A stretch of 64,000 nucleotides of DNA from an uncultured Mucispirillum sp. (GTDB lineage: Bacteria; Chrysiogenota; Deferribacteres; Deferribacterales; Mucispirillaceae), in assembly GCA_944325215.1 (NCBI GenBank), contig CALUZC010000003.1, forward strand, positions 1-64,000, in the 5' to 3' direction. The notes under the pieces were generated by a model, which made no database searches, had not been told where the DNA came from, and worked only from the letters and a program-made list of their open reading frames with translations. Of this stretch, positions 63,234-64,000 are shown piece by piece; within the stretch, counting starts at the first letter, position 1, and every line of letters begins with the position of its first letter. A program made the translations under genes and the position numbers.

Positions 63234-64000
63234 ATGAAAATAACTTTAATTAAACCAAATATCGGCAAAAAAGGTGATAATTTATATGTTGATGAAGGCA
63301 GAATGGAACCTTTACAGCTTGGGATTATTGCAGGGCTTACTCCGTCAGATATAGATGTAGTAATGTATGATGACAGAATGGAAATAATACCATATGATGA
63401 GCCAACAGATTTAGTTGCAATAACAGTGGAAACTTTTACAGCAAAACGAGCATATGAAATAGCAAAAGAATACAGGTCACAGGGTGTAAAAGTATTAATG
63501 GGTGGTATTCATGTTACACTTATACCTGAGGAAGTTGAAAAATACTGTGACAGCATAATAATAGGTGATGCAGAACCTGTGTGGCATATAATGGTTAAAG
63601 ATTTGAAAAACAATAATCTTCAAAAGCGTTATCAAGGCGAGCAGCCTGATATTCCACAAAAAAATGTTATTACAAGACGCGATATTTTTGAAGGAAAAGG
63701 TTACCTGCCAATAACTCTAATGCAGTTTTCAAGGGGATGTAAATACCATTGTAACTTTTGTGCATCAAGTGCATATTTTAAAAGCCGCCATTTTTGCAGA
63801 AATGTAGAAGATGTAGTTTTAGAAATAAAAAGCCAGAAGCGTAAACTTATATTTTTTGTAGATGATAATATTGTATCTGATTTTGATAAAGCAAAAGAGC
63901 TTTTTAGAGCATTAATTCCATTGAAAATAAGGTGGGTAAGTCAAGGCTCAATGGATATGTTATATGATGATGAACTTATGGATTTAATGGTAAAAAGTGG
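63234..64000 (+). CDS. B12-binding radical SAM protein, partial (runs off the window)
   Basis: 255 codons are visible, open at the right edge. It is a paralogue of the preceding gene: MKITLIKPN at the start, VVMYDDRMEIIP, VETFTAKRAYEIA, GGIHVTLIPEEVEKYCDSIIIGDAE, SRGCKYHCNFCASS (radical SAM cluster) and FFVDDNIVSDF. The ATG lies 2 nt after the previous stop. Tandem copies suggest two steps on related substrates. Confidence 0.85.
   Translation, partial: MKITLIKPNIGKKGDNLYVDEGRMEPLQLGIIAGLTPSDIDVVMYDDRMEIIPYDEPTDLVAITVETFTAKRAYEIAKEYRSQGVKVLMGGIHVTLIPEEVEKYCDSIIIGDAEPVWHIMVKDLKNNNLQKRYQGEQPDIPQKNVITRRDIFEGKGYLPITLMQFSRGCKYHCNFCASSAYFKSRHFCRNVEDVVLEIKSQKRKLIFFVDDNIVSDFDKAKELFRALIPLKIRWVSQGSMDMLYDDELMDLMVKS

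Overview
The window is AT-rich DNA (roughly 30% GC by eye) from a Gram-negative, probably anaerobic or microaerophilic bacterium. The envelope is diderm: LptD, heptose-type LPS core genes, a two-partner secretion system, several beta-barrel proteins and many lipoproteins. Anaerobic lifestyle is suggested by rubredoxin, a giant 2-hydroxyacyl-CoA dehydratase activase and B12/radical SAM proteins. Gene content and composition resemble host-associated Deferribacterota such as Mucispirillum. That placement is an inference from general knowledge; no rRNA or phylogenetic marker was compared.

Layout. (1) 1-3.5 kb, minus strand: a two-gene cassette (RCC1-repeat lipoprotein, then a PD-(D/E)XK nuclease-like protein) between two 190-bp direct repeats that are the 3' end and terminator of potD. 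The cassette promoter has a nine-C homopolymer between its -35 and -10 boxes, the layout of a phase-variable promoter. (2) 3.5-7.3 kb, minus: potABCD polyamine transporter. (3) 7.6-10.5 kb, plus: copper operon with a CsoR-type operator, a CopA ATPase carrying a fused C-terminal CopZ-like domain, and csoR. (4) 10.5-13.1 kb, minus: a second P1B-type ATPase with an unusual SCA membrane motif and two small partner proteins. (5) 13.3-15.6 kb: orphan genes. (6) 15.7-20.0 kb: the fused dehydratase activase. (7) 20.1-24.7 kb: orphan lipoproteins and outer-membrane proteins. (8) 25.0-30.1 kb: a TpsB/TpsA two-partner secretion pair. (9) 30.7-38.8 kb, minus: pdxA, rsmA, an epsilon-like exonuclease, folC, lptD, a secreted protein, a DHH phosphoesterase and rubredoxin, closely spaced. 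(10) 38.9-50.5 kb, plus: a FAD/Fe-S oxidoreductase, two envelope proteins with helical repeats, hldE, hldD, a heptosyltransferase, a sugar-phosphate transferase, miaB and a DUF151 nuclease. (11) 50.5-61.9 kb, plus: acyl-CoA ligase, pgeF, yggS, yggT-like, PIN/TRAM, ispD, M50 protease, trpS, scpA, scpB, rluB-like and queD, mostly overlapping housekeeping genes. (12) 61.9-64.0 kb: two tandem B12-binding radical SAM paralogues, the second cut by the window edge.

Most distinctive points: the potD-end-bracketed cassette with an apparently phase-variable promoter and a recently expanded 150-bp repeat; the inverted terminator hairpin in one potD-end copy; the CopA-CopZ fusion with a well-placed internal ribosome binding site; and a radical SAM gene whose only good start is AUC. 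No tRNA, rRNA, CRISPR array, transposase or integrase was recognised.
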